Source: CAZOAR01 sp964577985 (GTDB taxonomy: Bacteria; Gemmatimonadota; CAZMKB01; CAZNLH01). From it: a DNA stretch of 5,858 nucleotides. The stretch spans positions 1-5,858 of the forward strand of contig CAZOAR010000082.1 in assembly GCA_964577985.1 (NCBI GenBank), written 5' to 3'. The notes under the pieces were generated by a model. That model made no database searches. It was given only the letters and a program-made list of their open reading frames with translations, and was not told the origin of the DNA. The position numbers and the translations under genes are program-made. Of the stretch, positions 4,885 through 5,858 are shown piece after piece; the stretch's first letter is position 1; every line of letters begins with the position of its first letter.

Positions 4885-5858
4885 ATGGAAGCAGAGCAGA
4901 AAAAGAGAAAAACCAGTTTCAGGAATATCGCGATCATCGCGCACGTAGACCATGGCAAGACCACGCTCCTCGATGGAATGCTGCGGCAGAGCGGGACATT
5001 CCGCGAAAATCAGCAGGTCGCCGACCGCGTGATGGACTCGATGGACCTGGAACGCGAGCGCGGCATCACCATCATGTCGAAGAACACAGCGATCTGGTTT
5101 CGTGATGTCAAGATCAATATCGTAGACACCCCGGGCCACGCCGACTTCGGCGGAGAGGTGGAGCGAAGCCTCAACCTGGTAGACGGCGTGCTTGTGCTGG
5201 TCGATTCCAGCGAGGGGCCCCTCCCCCAGACGCGCTTCGTCGTGAAAAAGGCGCTTGACAGCAAGTTGCCCGTGATCCTGGTCGTCAACAAGATCGATCG
5301 CGCCGATGCGCGCATAAAGGAGGTGGTCGATGAGGTGTACGACCTCTTCTTCGACCTGGAAGCCACCGAGGAGCAGATAGAATTCCCCATCCTATATACA
5401 GACGCCAGGGCAGGCGTAGCTCACTCGGACCTGGACGATGGCTCCACGGATCTCCGCCCCCTCTTCGAGGCAATACTTGCGAATATCCCCGGCCCCGTGG
5501 CCGACGACGATCACGTGCCCCAGTTCCTTGTCACCAATCTCGACTACGACCCGTATGTCGGGCAGGTAGCCATCGGGCGGCTGAGCAACGGACGGCTCGA
5601 GATGAACAGTAACTACAGCCTCTGCGGCGAGGGAAAGATCACTCGGGGGGTACGCTTCTCCGCCTGCTACACCTTCAAGGGGCTCCAGAGAGTCCAGGTA
5701 ACGAGCCTCGAGGCGGGCGACATAATCGCGGTCTCTGGAGTTGAACAGGTCCGGATAGGCGACACGATCTCCTCTGATGACGACCCCCGTCCGCTCCCGA
5801 GGATCACGATTGACAAACCTACGGTTTCGATGATCTTCGGCGTCAACAACGGCCCCCT
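4885..5858 (+). CDS. typA: translational GTPase TypA/BipA (partial, C-terminus off the right edge)
   Basis: The frame from ATG 4885, with AGGGGA five bases upstream (4874..4879), stays open for 324 codons to the window edge. Full-length TypA is roughly 600 residues, so about half is present. The GTPase domain shows G1 AHVDHGKT (19-26), switch I ERERGITI (56-63), G3 DTPGH (81-85) with the following ADFGGEVER, and G4 NKID (135-138). The G5 region reads YTDARAG (171-177). Domain II (beta-barrel) begins near VPQFLVTNLDYDPYVGQVAIGR (211-232), written here only as landmarks. The pairing of ERERGITI with the DPYVGQVAIGR segment fits TypA better than LepA or EF-G. TypA binds ribosomes and helps 50S assembly and translation under cold or stress. 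It is a housekeeping gene with no evident functional link to the arsenic locus. Confidence 0.95.
   Translation, partial: MEAEQKKRKTSFRNIAIIAHVDHGKTTLLDGMLRQSGTFRENQQVADRVMDSMDLERERGITIMSKNTAIWFRDVKINIVDTPGHADFGGEVERSLNLVDGVLVLVDSSEGPLPQTRFVVKKALDSKLPVILVVNKIDRADARIKEVVDEVYDLFFDLEATEEQIEFPILYTDARAGVAHSDLDDGSTDLRPLFEAILANIPGPVADDDHVPQFLVTNLDYDPYVGQVAIGRLSNGRLEMNSNYSLCGEGKITRGVRFSACYTFKGLQRVQVTSLEAGDIIAVSGVEQVRIGDTISSDDDPRPLPRITIDKPTVSMIFGVNNGP

Noticed and set aside
5394..5417. TypA G5 motif reads TDARAG instead of the SA-type motif
   Set aside because: G5 is the least conserved GTPase motif, and similar YTNA/YTDA-type variants are, as far as I recall, common in TypA. Not treated as a lesion.

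Overview
This window is an ordinary-looking bacterial chromosome segment, probably from an uncultured or environmental organism. Its genes have strong Shine-Dalgarno sites and sigma70-type promoters (TTGACA -35 elements, 16-18 base spacers). No gene pins the lineage. A large secreted Asp-box protein with a signal peptide suits many Gram-negative environmental groups, so I leave the taxonomy open.

The left third is a metal(loid)-response locus with two divergent regulators. A CsoR/FrmR-family repressor (3..308, minus strand, C-terminus cut by the window edge) has a near-consensus promoter whose 17-base spacer is almost entirely a perfect C/G palindrome, the likely autoregulatory operator. About 300 bases away, an ArsR-type arsenite sensor (611..943, plus) starts at a GTG behind a strong ribosome binding site. 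Its promoter carries AT-rich repeats and palindromes that could be the ArsR operator. Next come a decayed LMW-phosphatase-type arsenate reductase (957..about 1197; catalytic Cys changed to Trp, then a probable frameshift) and an intact ACR3 arsenite efflux permease (1216..2424). The expected logic is arsenite sensing by ArsR, derepression and efflux through ACR3. The reductase of this operon appears dead, so in this window the operon handles only As(III).

The middle (2488..4644, minus, convergent with acr3) is one long exported protein of 718 residues. It has a signal peptide and eleven Asp-box (BNR) motifs spaced every 44-52 residues, so it is a beta-propeller protein of the sortilin/GH74-like fold class. 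Substrate and role are unknown. The 63 bases between acr3 and this gene hold two mutually exclusive 7-bp hairpins.

The right end (4885..5858, plus, C-terminus cut by the window edge) is the translational GTPase TypA/BipA, divergent from the propeller gene across about 240 bases. It is a housekeeping gene with no evident link to the arsenic locus.

I found no mobile element, CRISPR array, tRNA or rRNA, and no convincing new multi-gene system. The most unusual items are the decayed arsC, the extra cysteine ladder at the ArsR C-terminus, the shifted ligand register in the CsoR-like protein, and the operator-in-spacer promoter.
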